From the NCBI RefSeq assembly GCF_932274485.2, contig NC_065881.2, forward strand, positions 10,016,613-10,080,612: a stretch of 64,000 nucleotides of DNA. The letters are read 5' to 3'. Shown here in pieces: positions 46,776 through 57,910 of the stretch (within the stretch, counting starts at the first letter, position 1; each line of letters starts with the position of its first letter). The stretch is from Patella vulgata. Taxonomy: Eukaryota; Mollusca; Gastropoda; Patellidae. A model generated the notes under the pieces. It saw only the letters and a program-made list of their open reading frames with translations. It made no database searches and had not been told where the DNA came from. A program made the position numbers and the translations under genes.

Positions 46776-46922
46776 GCGTAGACGTAAAAGAGTTTTTTTA
46801 TTATATCAATTATTTCGATCGTATTGTGATCAATTTCATTGATGCAAAGTACTAACTGATATCACATGTCTATATCATTATTTCGCGCTTTGAGTGCCCA
46901 TAACATCCCTATGGTGGGAGCG

Positions 46923-47113
46923 GGTGGGGGGGACGTCGGATGGCCGAATGGTTAGCGCGTGTTCGTTGTATCATAAGGTATGTCATTGAGTCAACTGGCA
47001 TGGTTTCGGTTGTACGTGACAAGGAGTAGGATCGCAAGCGAATTATTGAAATAAAATTGACATAGTTTGTGTCGAGTGAGCGTTAATATCTCTCTCTCTC
47101 TCTCTTTCTCTCA
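46923..47113 (+). mobile_element. SINE-A with internal deletion
   Basis: Full head (GGATGGCCGAATGGTTAGCG). The central conserved block is missing (AGGAGTAGGATCGC joins to AAGCGAATTATTGAAAT). Tail ends in CT repeats. Confidence 0.85.
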
Positions 47114-47263
47114 AACCACTATTTTGTTTCTTTGTTTCTTTCTCTTTTTAATATAAAAGTTATTTTACTGAATTCTAGGATTGGGGAGCCTATATAAACC
47201 CTTTCCCCACAATTATACATGTAGGCCTACAGATATAAGACAAAAACATTATTTACAAATATA

Positions 47264-47668
47264 TTAAACATGCATTATGCAAGAGCTAAATCTGCCTATC
47301 GCAGGTCTTTCTTTAGGCCTGAAATGTTATCTAAACTATTAATTAGACATTAATTAACGTATCCAGACCATAATCAACTCTCGATGTCAACGCTAGCCTG
47401 CGATATTTGTTGGATTATGATCCATTTTGCTGCATAACTTTCCTTCTCGATTTAACGATTAAATGGATAATAGAGACTATAAATTTTTGTCGTATCGTCT
47501 TAGTAATGATGACCGAGGCTATGCGGAACTTTTGATCGCTTATTTCTCGGTTCATAGTGGATCAATTTGACTGAAATTTTCAGCAAATTGCCTTTACATT
47601 ACCTAGTTTTTAACTAATATAGTGAGAACTCCCAACTCGTTATCTAATCTCCCATAATGTATCTTTAA
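47264..47668 (+). repeat. MITE family D, complete reference copy
   Basis: TTAAACATGCATTATGCAAG to CCCATAATGTATCTTTAA, 405 bp, TTAA at both ends. Contains AATTAGACATTAATTAACGT, TAATCAACTCTCGATG and the TTCATAGTGGATCAATTTGA block. Confidence 0.87.
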
Positions 47669-47943
47669 TATTACTACATTCAAATACGCTTGCATTAATT
47701 TTGGAGTTTTGTTTGTGAGCCGTACATTTTCGGTCAATGTATTTCCGTTTTTCGGGTACAAACGTCAGAGAATGGGGATCATTAAGTTAATTTTTGCTTA
47801 ACATGTTGTTTTTAATTTATGTTTTTGTGTAATTAATTAAAAATAAACAACTGTCACAGCTTTGTGGAAAACTCGTTTTAGTTAATGATTGATTCAATCT
47901 ACCACCTACTCACCCTCGGCCAAACTGAGAATGGCCCCGTACG

Positions 47944-48050
47944 CCTATGGTTCGGGTAAAATGTCCCTCATAGCTGTATGGCGTATGTCCGTCTTCATTA
48001 GCCCAGTCGGTGCAGAAAAGTAGAATGTTAAACCCCATTTCATTTCAAGT
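47944..48050 (+). mobile_element. SINE-B 3' end
   Basis: AAAATGTCCCTCATAGC, then ATGGCGTATGTCCGTCTTCA to ACCCCATTTCATTTC. Confidence 0.82.
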
Positions 48051-48059
48051 CAGACAAAG

Positions 48060-48247
48060 ATTGGTGTCGCCTGGCCAACCTCGTGGGTTTTCTCCGGGTA
48101 CTCTGGTGTCCTCCCAACAGCTAAAGATTAAAGTGAACGTCTGTCTCTCTCTCTCCGCCTTACATTCATCTAAAACGTTATTGTACTCGTTCGTTCGTTT
48201 CTGGGGTTTTACGTCCACTTCCACCTAAGGTGATATCGTAGACAAGT
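48060..48247. mobile_element. SINE-A/C middle (plus) joined to a reversed SINE-C end
   Basis: 48060-48148 has CCAACCTCGTGGGTTTTCTC and a CT run. 48198-48247 is the reverse complement of the SINE-C 3' part (TTTTACGTCCACTTCC, GGTGATATCGTAGACAAG). Confidence 0.65.
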
Positions 48248-48406
48248 TATTGTACTCGGTTACAAATCATTTTTATGGACAGGTATTATTATGAACTTAT
48301 GTATGGGAGGCAACTCTATTTATTAACCATCGAAAAGAGCTTCCCAATAATGACTTCCATAATATTTTATTCCCCACTTTACCAACTTTTTTTGATTTTG
48401 ATATTC

Positions 48407-48490
48407 AAGTTAACACATTGTATGAGTGGTATATTATAGCCTACATCATACTGTGTCTAAAATGCAGAAAAAAAGCTTACGCGTCAATTT
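48407..48490. repeat. Dispersed repeat family M, copy without SINE
   Basis: AACACATTGTATGAGTGGTA to GTCTAAAATGCAGAAAAAAA matches 53049-53104 plus 53350-53385, where a SINE-A has inserted. This copy therefore shows the empty site. Confidence 0.7.
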
Positions 48491-48934
48491 AATTCTTTTG
48501 AAATTTTGCGGACTATTATCAGATGAGCATTTGTATGTATGGGAGGCAACTCTCTTTATTAACCATAGAAAAGCGCTTCTATTAGGATACAGCTCACCGA
48601 ATTCTTACGCCGTCAGCCACGAGGTAAGGGCCAGCGTTATTTTAAAGGCTCAATACCACTCTTGTTGTAACTGAATAATATGTCCCAATCTTTATTCTGG
48701 TCAACAAATTGTACTATTTTAGAATATTTCAATTAATTGATGATACAAATTTCATCTTAAAGTATCATCCAAAATCTTCGACCTTGAAAACACGATTTAT
48801 TTGTCGCTTTAAATCAACATTGATGTTGTGATCTTACCGGGAAAAGATGGCCTTCTGATATCCAATATTTAAGACAAATTAAACATTTTACAATTGGTAT
48901 TCCACAAGGCATGTCAAACGGTGACGCTATATTC

Positions 48935-49178
48935 TTATCTGGAGAGCATGCCCAATAAATACTATCGGCGTAGACTGGAAAAACCAGACGCTAGAGATTG
49001 AAATTCCATTGAGAATACTGGCGTATTTCGCCGAACCTAACTGATTTGAAATTACAGTAAAAACAGAAACGATTGAATGTAAATCAATTTATATACATTC
49101 ATATTACATTATTGTATGCGTTGCGACCCATTTGTGTCAATTTCTAGGTCCCAAATATTAACGATTTAGCTCCTTTAA
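48935..49178 (-). repeat. MITE family E, copy 2
   Basis: Reverse of 43169-43437: GAGCATGCCCAATAAATACT to AACGATTTAGCTCCTTTAA. Confidence 0.75.
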
Positions 49179-49605
49179 CACACCTTATTTAAAAATTTTG
49201 AAAAATTCAACATAATGGTTTGAAACGTCTAACGTAAACCTTTTCAAATGAAACTTCGATTTAAAAACATTTTCGAATCCTCTGGACAAGTAAAATAGGA
49301 TGTAATGGATAATTTACACAACAGGTAGGACACTTAAACATATAGTACTTAGATAGAGATATTATTTATTTTCTGGAGCTTTCAAGCCAGCAAGAGTGTT
49401 ATTGTCCCTTTAAGTCTTTCTCTCCTTTTAATAAAACCAACACTTTTTTTTTTACTCAAATCATGAGGTCTGGTCATTTCAAAATGAATTGCTTTGCGTC
49501 CACTTTTCTTAGTCAACGATTCTGTATTTGTCAACCGAGTGGCGATATCCAATAAAAATGATACTTTGCAGATCACTTGTGTGGACCTTATATTTATATT
49601 ATATA

Positions 49606-49892
49606 TAGAGAGAGAGAGAGAGAAATGGGGTTTAACGTCCACTCGACACAAACTAGGTCATTTCGGGACTAACATATGGTTTAATTTTATTTCAATGATT
49701 CCCTTGTGCGTAGGAGTCTTTAGCAGTGGGAGGAAACCGGAGGACCCGTAGAAAACCCACGAGGTTGGACAGGCGACCCTACTAGTACTCCTTGTCACGT
49801 ACAACCGGTGATTCGAAACCACGCCAATTGACTCAATGACAGGCCTTATGATACAGCGCGCACTTGCTAACGATTCGGCCATCCAACCATCC
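49606..49892 (-). mobile_element. SINE-A, full length
   Basis: GA run and GAAATGGGGTTTAACGTCC at the left, head AACGATTCGGCCATCCAACC at the right. Carries a small ACTAGT insertion in the CCTACTCCTT region. Confidence 0.9.
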
Positions 49893-49969
49893 TCTATTTT
49901 TATATAACTCAATATCAATCATCTATTTATAATTCTGTGCTCTGTATAACTCTATGGTATGGACATATA

Positions 49970-50340
49970 TAGCTCACCAATTGTTCCTACGCCGTCACCC
50001 AAAGTAAGGGTCAAAGTTATTTAAGTTATTTTACCCGCATGGTGGTCTTTGTTGACTTTTTTGGCGTGGAATCGAAGAAAAATTGGATTTGAATATTGAT
50101 TGGTTGAATTTTAGTGCGGGCAGTGGCAAGTTTATTTATATGCTACTTCCAGTTTGTATAGCTCAAGTTTTACATGGCGAACAACATACCTGCTTTTGAG
50201 CAAGAGGATGCCGCATGTTGCTCCATCTGTGGTAGAAATCGTTCAACATTGCGAAGATTTTGGGAAAAGTTAGAGCCAGTCTAAGAGACGAGAATTAACA
50301 TTGATGTCAATGTGGAAATAATTAGTGATCTGTAACCATA
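49970..50340 (+). repeat. Dispersed repeat family K, copy 2, with short conserved ORF
   Basis: The 36-codon frame at 50174-50284 starts MANNIPAFEQEDAACCSICG and ends EKLEPV-stop. Compared with copy 1 the length is the same and the CCSICGR and KLEPV parts are unchanged. A third partial copy at 48540-48660 shares only the upstream block. Confidence 0.6.
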
Positions 50341-50348
50341 AAGTACCA

Positions 50349-51590
50349 GGGCCCTGTTTCTCGAAATCTTAACTAAAGATAAAATCCAAATTTTAGTAGA
50401 TACTTCGATTTTGATTGGCTAAGCACTAAAATCAGTCTAATCATAGGCGTACGGGCTCGATGACAGTTGGGGAGGGGGGGGGGGGGCAGGAACCCGAAAT
50501 GCCCGAAAAAATTTCGGGTTTACAGACAGCGGCGCGGTCTTCCTTGAGAAGAGAAGAATCGGAGCTTACCTTGTGTGGAACCCCCCCCCCCCCCCCCAAG
50601 GAAATTTTGGGATATTTGACGGCTGCAAACACGTTTTCCTGCTATTTCAGCCCGTAAACAAAACAACTTCAAAGTGGTCTAATATAGGCTTATTAAGATG
50701 GCTGGCTCGAATTCCAATCAAAAGATCAATCGTTTACAGTCCACGAAGACGGGCCCGTTGGGAGAAAATTTTGAAAACTTAACTGCCGCAAACGCGTTTT
50801 CCGGCTATTCCAGCCTGTGAATACAGCAACTTCAATTTGGTCCAATATAGCCTGTCTTGCTGACCCGAATTCCAAACAACCAATCAATCGTCGCGGGGAA
50901 TGGGGGTCTCACCCTCCCGGAGAAATTTTTGAAAATTTAACCACCGCAAATGCGTTTTCTGCTATTCTAGCCCGTGTAAGCAACTCCAAAAGTATCCAAT
51001 AATTTTGTAACCGAAATCCCATTCTGAATTCCAACCATCCAATCAGACTGTTGCAGCTGCATTCACAGATAATAATCAATGCCCGAAAAATGACGCACAA
51101 AGTAGAGTGGCTCCAGACAAAATGTTTTAATCCATAGTCAACTCAGTACAAATTCGTAGTATTCAATTAAAATAAAAATAAAATTAGTGTTTTATTAGGG
51201 CTCGATGACAGGGAAGCAAAACTAGAAATGCCCCAAAAAAATTCAGGTTTACAGACAGCGGCGCTGGTTTTCTTCGAGAGGCGAAGAAGCGGAGCTGACC
51301 TTATATGGACCCCCTAAGAAAATTTTGGAATATTTAAACGCGTTTTACTGCTATTCCAGCCCGTAAAATTAGTGTTATATTAGATTTCGGGCACTTTATT
51401 TTGCCAAGTAGATGAAATAAAAAAAATTTTTCATGTTACCCGTCTGCCCGAAATGTCAGCTTGCCCGAAAGTTAGGGGGGCAGCTGCCCCCCCTGCCCCC
51501 CTGGCTCGTACGCTTATGAGTCTAATATTATCCGATCAAATTACTAAAATTTGGATTTTATCTTAGTTAAAATTTCGTGAAACAGGCCCC
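50349..51590. repeat. MITE family F foldback split by a hAT-like element
   Basis: The left arm is 50349-50441 (GGGCCCTGTTTCTCGAAATC) and the right arm 51519-51590 (ending CGTGAAACAGGCCCC). The two halves together make one foldback like those at 7.2 and 33.5 kb. Confidence 0.88.
50442..51518. mobile_element. Non-autonomous hAT-like DNA transposon, 1,077 bp, 8-bp TSD
   Basis: Ends CATAGGCGTACGGGC and (reversed) CATAAGCGTACGAGCC. Perfect 8-bp duplication AGTCTAAT at 50434-50441 and 51519-51526. No transposase. The interior holds four copies of a block with TATTCCAGCCCGT (near 50645, 50805, 50965 and 51350), the first three spaced about 160 bp, and two copies of GGCTCGATGACAG. Facing G and C homopolymers lie at 50470-50486 and 50580-50597. 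Confidence 0.85.
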
Positions 51591-51849
51591 AGACTTGAGT
51601 CTACTTCCCATTGCATTCCTTGGTCTGTAGGCTGTAACCGTATTACTGTAACATTGTATTTTTCAGCATTCCGATGATCTTAATCTTTTCCCAAAAAGTG
51701 CCCAGTGTCAGAATCATCTGTTAAAAATACTGAAGGGTGTTGACCATCTCAATTTTTGGTTATGCCCAGGTTCAAAGGAATAGGGAGATGCCTACAATTG
51801 GCATCTCCCAAAGGAATATATAGCCTCTGATATGATTTTTGTATGTGAC

Positions 51850-52138
51850 TTCCCCAATTAGCATTTACTTGTCTTTACTACACTAGGATCTGGAAGAGTT
51901 GTTTTATAACTCACATTCTGGATGATGTGAGGGATTAGCCAATGAAACACTCTGTTACGGTGACTTCTTGGTATGCCATACACAGAACTGTGGGTAAACT
52001 ACTAGAAACGCCAACGCTGATTGATTAATCAATCCCTGACACAAACTTCGATTACAACTTGTCACATCTTCATGTAGTGTAGGCCATCGAAAGTATAAAA
52101 AAAAAGAACGAAATATACATCTGTATTTTAATCAGATT
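51850..52138. repeat. MITE family G, copy 2 (reversed)
   Basis: CTTGTCTTTACTACACTAGG to TGTATTTTAATCAGATT. Interior ACAGAACTGTGGGTAAACTA. The left terminal repeat is eroded. Confidence 0.72.
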
Positions 52139-52152
52139 GTTCTGAACCAAAA

Positions 52153-52431
52153 GGGGGAGTTGGTTGGATGGCCGAATGGTTAGCACTCGCGCGCTGTATT
52201 ATAAGGCCTGTCATTGAGTCAACTGGTGTGGTTTCGAATCCATGGTTGTACGTGACAAGGAATAGGGTCGCCTGTCCAACCTCGTGGGTTTTCTCCGGGT
52301 CCTCCGGTTTCTCCCACTGCTAAAGACCCCTACGCGCAAGCGAATTATTGAAATAAAATTAAACCATATGTTAATCCCGAAATGACCTTGTCTGTGTCGA
52401 GTGGACCTTAAACTCCATTTCTCTCTCTCTC
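52153..52431 (+). mobile_element. SINE-A, full length, perfect 12-bp TSD
   Basis: The repeat TCTGAACCAAAA lies at 52141-52152 and 52432-52443. Head TTGGATGGCCGAATGGTTAG, tail GGACCTTAAACTCC with a CT run. Inserted 2 bp beyond the end of MITE G. Confidence 0.92.
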
Positions 52432-52475
52432 TCTGAACCAAAACCCATGCAAAAAAGGGATAACGGCTGTAAATA

Positions 52476-52703
52476 AAGAGAGAGAAATGGGGTTTAACGT
52501 CAAATTGACAAGACACAAACTAGGTAATTTCGGGCCTATCATATGGTCCTATTTTATTTCAATAATTTTCTTGTGCATAGGGGTCTTTAGCAGTGGGAGG
52601 ACCTGGAGAAAACCCACGAGGTTGGACAGGCGACCCTACTCCTTGTCACACTCAAGCGGGGAATCAACACCACACCAGTTGACTCAATGACAGACTTCAT
52701 GAT
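52476..52703 (-). mobile_element. SINE-A, diverged, head missing
   Basis: GAGAGAGAAATGGGGTTTAAC at the left. The central block is shortened (GGGAGGACCTGGAGAAAACC). Ends at TGACTCAATGACAGACTTCA. Confidence 0.85.
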
Positions 52704-52759
52704 TTCACGTGTACGTGTTAAATTTCCCTGATAGTTCACTGAATAGTATAACCCCACCT

Positions 52760-52990
52760 TCATCATTTTTCAATGTTTTATTTATTACCTTGAAGAAGAA
52801 GAGGGTACCTCTTCGAAATGTTGGTCTAACAATATCTGACGATTAAAACAGTGTTAGTGTCACTTTTGCTTATGTACTTTAATATTTATCTAGTGAAGGA
52901 CACTTCCGTATCGGATCCTTTGGTCCATTGTTTTCATATTCCTTTTGAACGTGGATTCTACACAAGTTTTGCATTTTTTCATTGGCCCAG
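52760..52990. repeat. Dispersed repeat family J, copy 2, with adjoining SINE-B tail
   Basis: GAAGAGGGTACCTCTTCGAA, TTGGTCTAACAATATCTGAC and GACACTTCCGTATCGGATCC as at 23.4 kb. A short SINE-B tail (GGCCCAGTCCGTGCAGAAGG) follows at 52985-53030. Confidence 0.65.
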
Positions 52991-53104
52991 TCCGTGCAGA
53001 AGGTAGAACGCTAACCCCATTTCATTCACCACCTTTTCTAAAATCCCAGTCAACACATTTTATGAATGATATATTATAGCCCACACCTTACTTTGTCTAA
53101 AATG

Positions 53105-53349
53105 GGGGGGTTGGATGGCTGATTGGTTAGCACACGCGCGCTGTATCATAAGACCTGTCATTGAGTCAACTGGCGTGGTTTTGAATCCCCGGTTGTACGT
53201 GACAAGGAATAGGGTCACCTGTCCAACCTCGTGGGTTTTCTCTGGGTCCTCCGGTTTCCTCCCACTGCTAAAGATCCTTAGGAAATAAAATTAAACCATG
53301 TTAGTCCCGAAATGACCTAGTTTGTGTCGAGTGGACATTTCTCTCTCTC
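53105..53349 (+). mobile_element. SINE-A, with 10-bp TSD and a paralogous empty site
   Basis: The repeat GTCTAAAATG lies at 53095-53104 and 53350-53359. Head TTGGATGGCTGATTGGTTAG. The GCGCAAGCG part and the tail core are deleted. The uninterrupted target is seen at 48407-48490. Confidence 0.9.
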
Positions 53350-53585
53350 GTCTAAAATGAAGAAAATAAACTTACACATCAACATATTTATTTCAATAAA
53401 CATAACATTTGATATATATACCAATTAATTAACAAGTAAGCACATTATATTTTTATATCCATAAATTTTGGTCACATTACAATAACAAGTAGCACATTTA
53501 ATTCAATCAACAAAATTCAATTTTTTTACATCCATGCTGATTTATAGACATATATTTTGTCACATTACTATGATGTATACATACA

Positions 53586-53985
53586 TTAAACATACATTAT
53601 GCAAGAGCTAAATCTGCCTATTGCAGGTCTTTCTTGATATGTTATCTAAATTATTAATTAGACATTAATTACATTAATTAACTTATCCAGCTCATATTCA
53701 ACTCTCGATGGCATCGGATTTCTCCAATATTAAATAGATTAGAACAGTTCAGCCATATTTTGATTTAAGCTAAAAATGGAGGAGCGAGACTTAGCTTCAA
53801 GCAACCAGTACGATGGTTGAAATTATTGCACACATCTTGTCAAACCTTTAAAGGCTAATATCTTCACTCACAATAGAGTAATTTGAATAAAATTTTCAAA
53901 TTATTCATTTTACATTATCCATTTTCGAACTATTATAGCAAGAATGGCTAGCTCTTGATCTAAATCTTACATAATGTATCTTTAA
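53586..53985 (+). repeat. MITE family D, complete
   Basis: TTAAACATACATTATGCAAG to ACATAATGTATCTTTAA. Same interior subtype as the 37-kb copy. A small ACATTAATTA duplication is present. Confidence 0.84.
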
Positions 53986-54635
53986 TTAATCCATCAACAA
54001 ACATGTGAAATTCAATTTTTTTACATCCATACTGATATACTGGTGTATATTTTGTCACATTACCATGATGCATACAGTGTACATAGATTAATATTTAATA
54101 AATTACATCTATTGGTGAAAAACACATTCTGGACTGTCGCAAAACTTCAACACTTGCGTCCAAATGTATAACCCGTGAAACTGGATGGGTGGTTGAATGA
54201 CACAGCAGATAGAAAATAATAAAATAAATATCGGTTGTTTATTGAATCATGAACAGAAATTTCAACATTTTCGAACTCTATTAGCACATGTGAGGGTGGG
54301 GCAGGGGCGCAGGGGGTGTTGAATATCGATGAATAGGTGGGGATGGGACAGGGTCGCAGGGGTTGTTGAATATCGATGGACAGGTTGGAGTGGGGCAGGG
54401 TCACAGGGGGTGTTGACTATCTATCCACAAGATATTTGTTTGGAAGCAAGTGTCAAAATTTTGAAACAGTCCCTTATTGAATAAAAATCTATTTATAGAC
54501 ATCTATTGTCAATATTGCATGAAATCCTAGTATGTTAAAACACATAATAGAAATAAAAATGTTACTGAAAAAAAACAAAATAATTTATAACATCAATTTT
54601 ATCACATTTAATAAGTATAAGTACGATATATTTAG
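53986..54635. repeat. Gene-free stretch with a 56-bp minisatellite
   Basis: At 54290-54425 three units share GGGGCAGGG(G/T)(C)GCAGGGG and TGTTGAATATCGATG. The rest is unassigned AT-rich sequence. Confidence 0.7.
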
Positions 54636-54823
54636 CTGAAACCGTGTGTAGTCGTTCGGGTAGGATGAAAAACCAAGGTCCAATGTACACATTGACAATT
54701 GGAATTCGATTAATAGGATGCCTTAGTGACACTGTCTGGCCAAAACTGTATGATGTATTTCTGTCTTCATTAGCTGAGTCTATATAGAAAAGTAGGATGT
54801 TAAACCCCATTTCATTTATTCAG
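54636..54823 (+). mobile_element. SINE-B, diverged, 5'-truncated
   Basis: GTAGTCGTTCGGGTAGGATG, ACCAAGGTCCAATGTACACA to GGATGTTAAACCCCATTTC, with several small deletions. Confidence 0.78.
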
Positions 54824-55803
54824 ACAAATAAGCACAAATTTGTTTCAATCACTTCAAAAATTATTACACACTTAACAAGCCTGGAAATAAGGCACCTTTC
54901 ACAGACAATGTCAGGCACAGATTCAGGTTTTGTCAGGCACAAAACCTCTGGTGCCTGTCATTTTGTCCAGCACTGATTTGTCTTTTTTATTGACATTATT
55001 AATACATGTCCAGCACTAAGTTGAAAATGTCAGGTACTATTTCATTATATAGTATCTGACATTTTGTCAGGTACATCTAAAACTGCTATTTCCAGGCCTG
55101 ACGCTTAATTACGTGCCTTTGACATAATACATGTAACTATCAAATTTATCTGATGCAAACTTGTATTAATAAAACTGTGGTGTGACTGCATACATGTATT
55201 TTATTAACCATCTGAATGGTAATATTCTGTGAATTTCAAGAAATAGTCAGTGAAATAGAGCACAGCATGATAAACATCCTATAAAATCATACTATATTCA
55301 ACCATCTTCTGGAATAAACCACCTCTCTCTCACAATGGAGAAAAATAGATCTTATCAACAGCATTTCTCTTAATGAATTCAGAATGGTGCATTTTAATAT
55401 TTACAGTCAAGAAATACTATAGCACAACATGATTAACACCTATTATAAAATCATAAACAATATATTCAACCTTCTTCCATAATTAACCATATCTCACAGC
55501 ATGGTAAAAATTACATCTAATCAACATCATTTGTCTTAATGAATCTAGAATATTCATAAGTCATTCATTGGTGTATATTTATAGCAGTCTATTGATATGA
55601 TTAGCTTCCAGTTCTTCTATAAAACTTCATAGACACACATTTTCACACACATCCCTTTCCTAACTAAAAGTCAATTTTACAAAAATCTTGGTGTATTTAC
55701 AGGACTAGAACGATTCAAATATAAGTGGTTTAACCGTCGAGAGCAAGACATTTAGTAATATGTTGATACCACGCTAATTGTTATATCAATCTAATCAAAA
55801 TAC
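54824..55803. repeat. Gene-free stretch with a 175-bp tandem duplication
   Basis: 55228-55383 and 55405-55552 are diverged copies (AGCACA(G/A)CATGAT(A/T)AACA, TATTCAACC(A/T)TCTTC, TCTTAATGAAT). It may overlap the far 3' UTR of the sorting nexin gene. Around 54905-55080, GTCAGGCAC and GTCAG(G/A)TAC motifs recur. Confidence 0.6.
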
Positions 55804-56163
55804 AGATCTATATTTCATTTCATTTTGATCTTAATTCTTTCGATAGCCTCTACTACATGAAGATCTCACCGGTTGAAGTGGAAGGTCATGCCAGGGTTCA
55901 TACGAGCGGCTTTTGAGCCTATGACGTCAGACATTTGATTAAGCAATCAGTGTTGATGTTCTTAGTGGGTTACCCACAGTTCCGTGTACCTCACGTCAAA
56001 AAATCTCCATAACAGACCGTTACATTGGCTAATCCCTTACATCATCCAAAACGCCGGTAATATAACAACTCTTCTAGATCCTAGTGTAGTAAAGACAAGT
56101 AAAACGAAATTTTAAAAATCTATAAAAAATGAAACGAAATAGGATCTGTGTTTTAATCAGACT
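55804..56163. repeat. MITE family G, copy 3
   Basis: GATCTATATTTCATTTCATT to GAAACGAAATAGGATCTGTG and TTTTAATCAGA. Interior GGGTTACCCACAGTTCCGTG. It lies about 320 bp beyond the sorting nexin stop codon. Confidence 0.78.
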
Positions 56164-56479
56164 GAGTGTTGTATCAATATATTATTATGCAATGTCTTGC
56201 TTGAAACCATTAAACAACTTAAAGCGCAGACACTATCCCGCACATGCATTTCAATGAAATCGCACGAGTCCAATATTTCATCTCTTCTTATACAATAATG
56301 TACGATTGGCACATTGCCTGTATATTATTTGAAATAATGGTATGCACTATAGTGAAGTCCAAGTGGTTATTGTCTTATACCCACTGTACGGTAGTTCATC
56401 CTTAACTTAAAAGACAAAATCGGAATTGTGGTCTAAATGAATAGTTTGTGCTTGTGATAACAACATCATTTTATTAATA

Positions 56480-57910
56480 TTATGAAGAAACAATTATTCC
56501 ATCTTCTGCATTTTCATTTCTTGGATGTATATCACGAACTGTATTCTCCCACTTTTCTAAACACCTCTCGTAGTATTGTATATTTCTCTCAGCCATATTC
56601 AGAAATATTTCTTTCATGTCGCGTTGCTTGTTAATATGCCATCTCTCCATGTCCGCTTTTAAATCTGCATTAGCCACGACTAATCTATCATTCAACATGT
56701 CCATCTGTTGTGTGAGATCTACCAATTGTTGTTCTAATTTTTCTCTTTTGGTTTCTTTAACATCTTCTGGATCTTTACCAAGGAAAGCCCCAATAGAATA
56801 GGTCTGATCTGAGGTCTTTATTTGCTCTCTTTCCTCTTTCTTTTTAGCTAATTCTTCCACGATCATGTCATACTCCATCTGCATAGCATCTCTTCTTCTT
56901 AAAACACCTTTCACAGATTCTGTATACAAAATGTACTCTTTCAACGGCTGAGCGAAATCATCCTCTGTAGAATCAATCATGTCTTTTAATTCCTTACAGC
57001 ACTCTTCTATATTTTTGGACATGGCCAGGAGACTCGCCTTCAACTTATCTTCTGAGTTAGCCCACAGCATAAAACATGGTGCCCATTCAGTTAATTCTGT
57101 TAAATATTCTGTAGACTCCTTCAGTATTCTTTGTGAAATTCTGTCCATTACACCAAGTTTTTCACCAAATGTTTGAATGTATTCATGCATAACTACAAAT
57201 TCTGGTGGTCGATTCTTCATCATGTAAGAGGCTCCCATATTATGTAGGGAATCTGTTACTCTTGAAAAAATACCTGAGCCTTGTTTCTTGTGGGCCTGGA
57301 ACTCCCAGGCCTTAGCTGTCAGAAATACAAACAAGTTCTTGTCAAACGATAAAACAGGGTGATCTGCAAGACGTGTAAGGAATTTCTGAAGTGCACCCTC
57401 TCTAACTCTCAAGAATTCTGGACTAAATCGATCCAATCTCTTTAAGCTATGTTTAGCTGGTAAAGGCGGTACAAGATGTGTGCAGTACGTTTCTTCCAGC
57501 CTTTGTCGCAGCCACAAAAAATCATTATAACGTCTCCGAACACTCAGCTCAGCACCGTCAAATTCACTTCTATTGGTCTTGGTTTGCACCCGGAAGGTTA
57601 TGTATGATTCCAAGGTGCTAGTATGTTTTTCTGGATCATCGACAACAATAAATAAATCTTTGGTTTCAGCATCTGCATCCTCATCTAACTTGAAATTTGC
57701 AATCAGACTGGAACTTCTTGACACTGTTTGATCCGATTTTATTGAAGCATTCAGGTCTAAGCTCTCCATGCCATCGTCATCACTTTCACGGTCGAAACCT
57801 GATAACAAAGGATCTCTAAATTTAACATTTTCATCTGCAGCCTTAGTCGGAGAGGAGTCTAATTCTGCATCATCTTTAACAGAATGGGGAGTTGCAGTTT
57901 CTTCGGCCAT
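56480..57910 (-). CDS. SNX30: Sorting nexin, SNX7/SNX30 type (PX-BAR), intronless
   Basis: A 476-residue protein in one uninterrupted frame. Residues 1-82 are acidic and Ser-rich. A PX domain spans about 84-202, with the phosphoinositide-binding RRYNDF at 126-131, PPLP at 148-151 and a basic stretch ending in REGALQKFLTRL. A BAR-type helical region spans about 230-465, ending with DLKADMERW and NIQYYERCLEKWE, which are hallmarks of SNX7/SNX30 rather than SNX4. In mammals these proteins pair with SNX4 on early and recycling endosomes and support autophagy through ATG9A traffic. The start ATG at 57908-57910 is chosen because it begins the longest frame and lies next to the divergent promoter. 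It lacks the introns that the vertebrate genes have. Neighbour PLA2G15 starts 330 bp away on the other strand. Confidence 0.95.
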   Translation of the reverse strand: MAEETATPHSVKDDAELDSSPTKAADENVKFRDPLLSGFDRESDDDGMESLDLNASIKSDQTVSRSSSLIANFKLDEDADAETKDLFIVVDDPEKHTSTLESYITFRVQTKTNRSEFDGAELSVRRRYNDFLWLRQRLEETYCTHLVPPLPAKHSLKRLDRFSPEFLRVREGALQKFLTRLADHPVLSFDKNLFVFLTAKAWEFQAHKKQGSGIFSRVTDSLHNMGASYMMKNRPPEFVVMHEYIQTFGEKLGVMDRISQRILKESTEYLTELTEWAPCFMLWANSEDKLKASLLAMSKNIEECCKELKDMIDSTEDDFAQPLKEYILYTESVKGVLRRRDAMQMEYDMIVEELAKKKEEREQIKTSDQTYSIGAFLGKDPEDVKETKREKLEQQLVDLTQQMDMLNDRLVVANADLKADMERWHINKQRDMKEIFLNMAERNIQYYERCLEKWENTVRDIHPRNENAEDGIIVSS

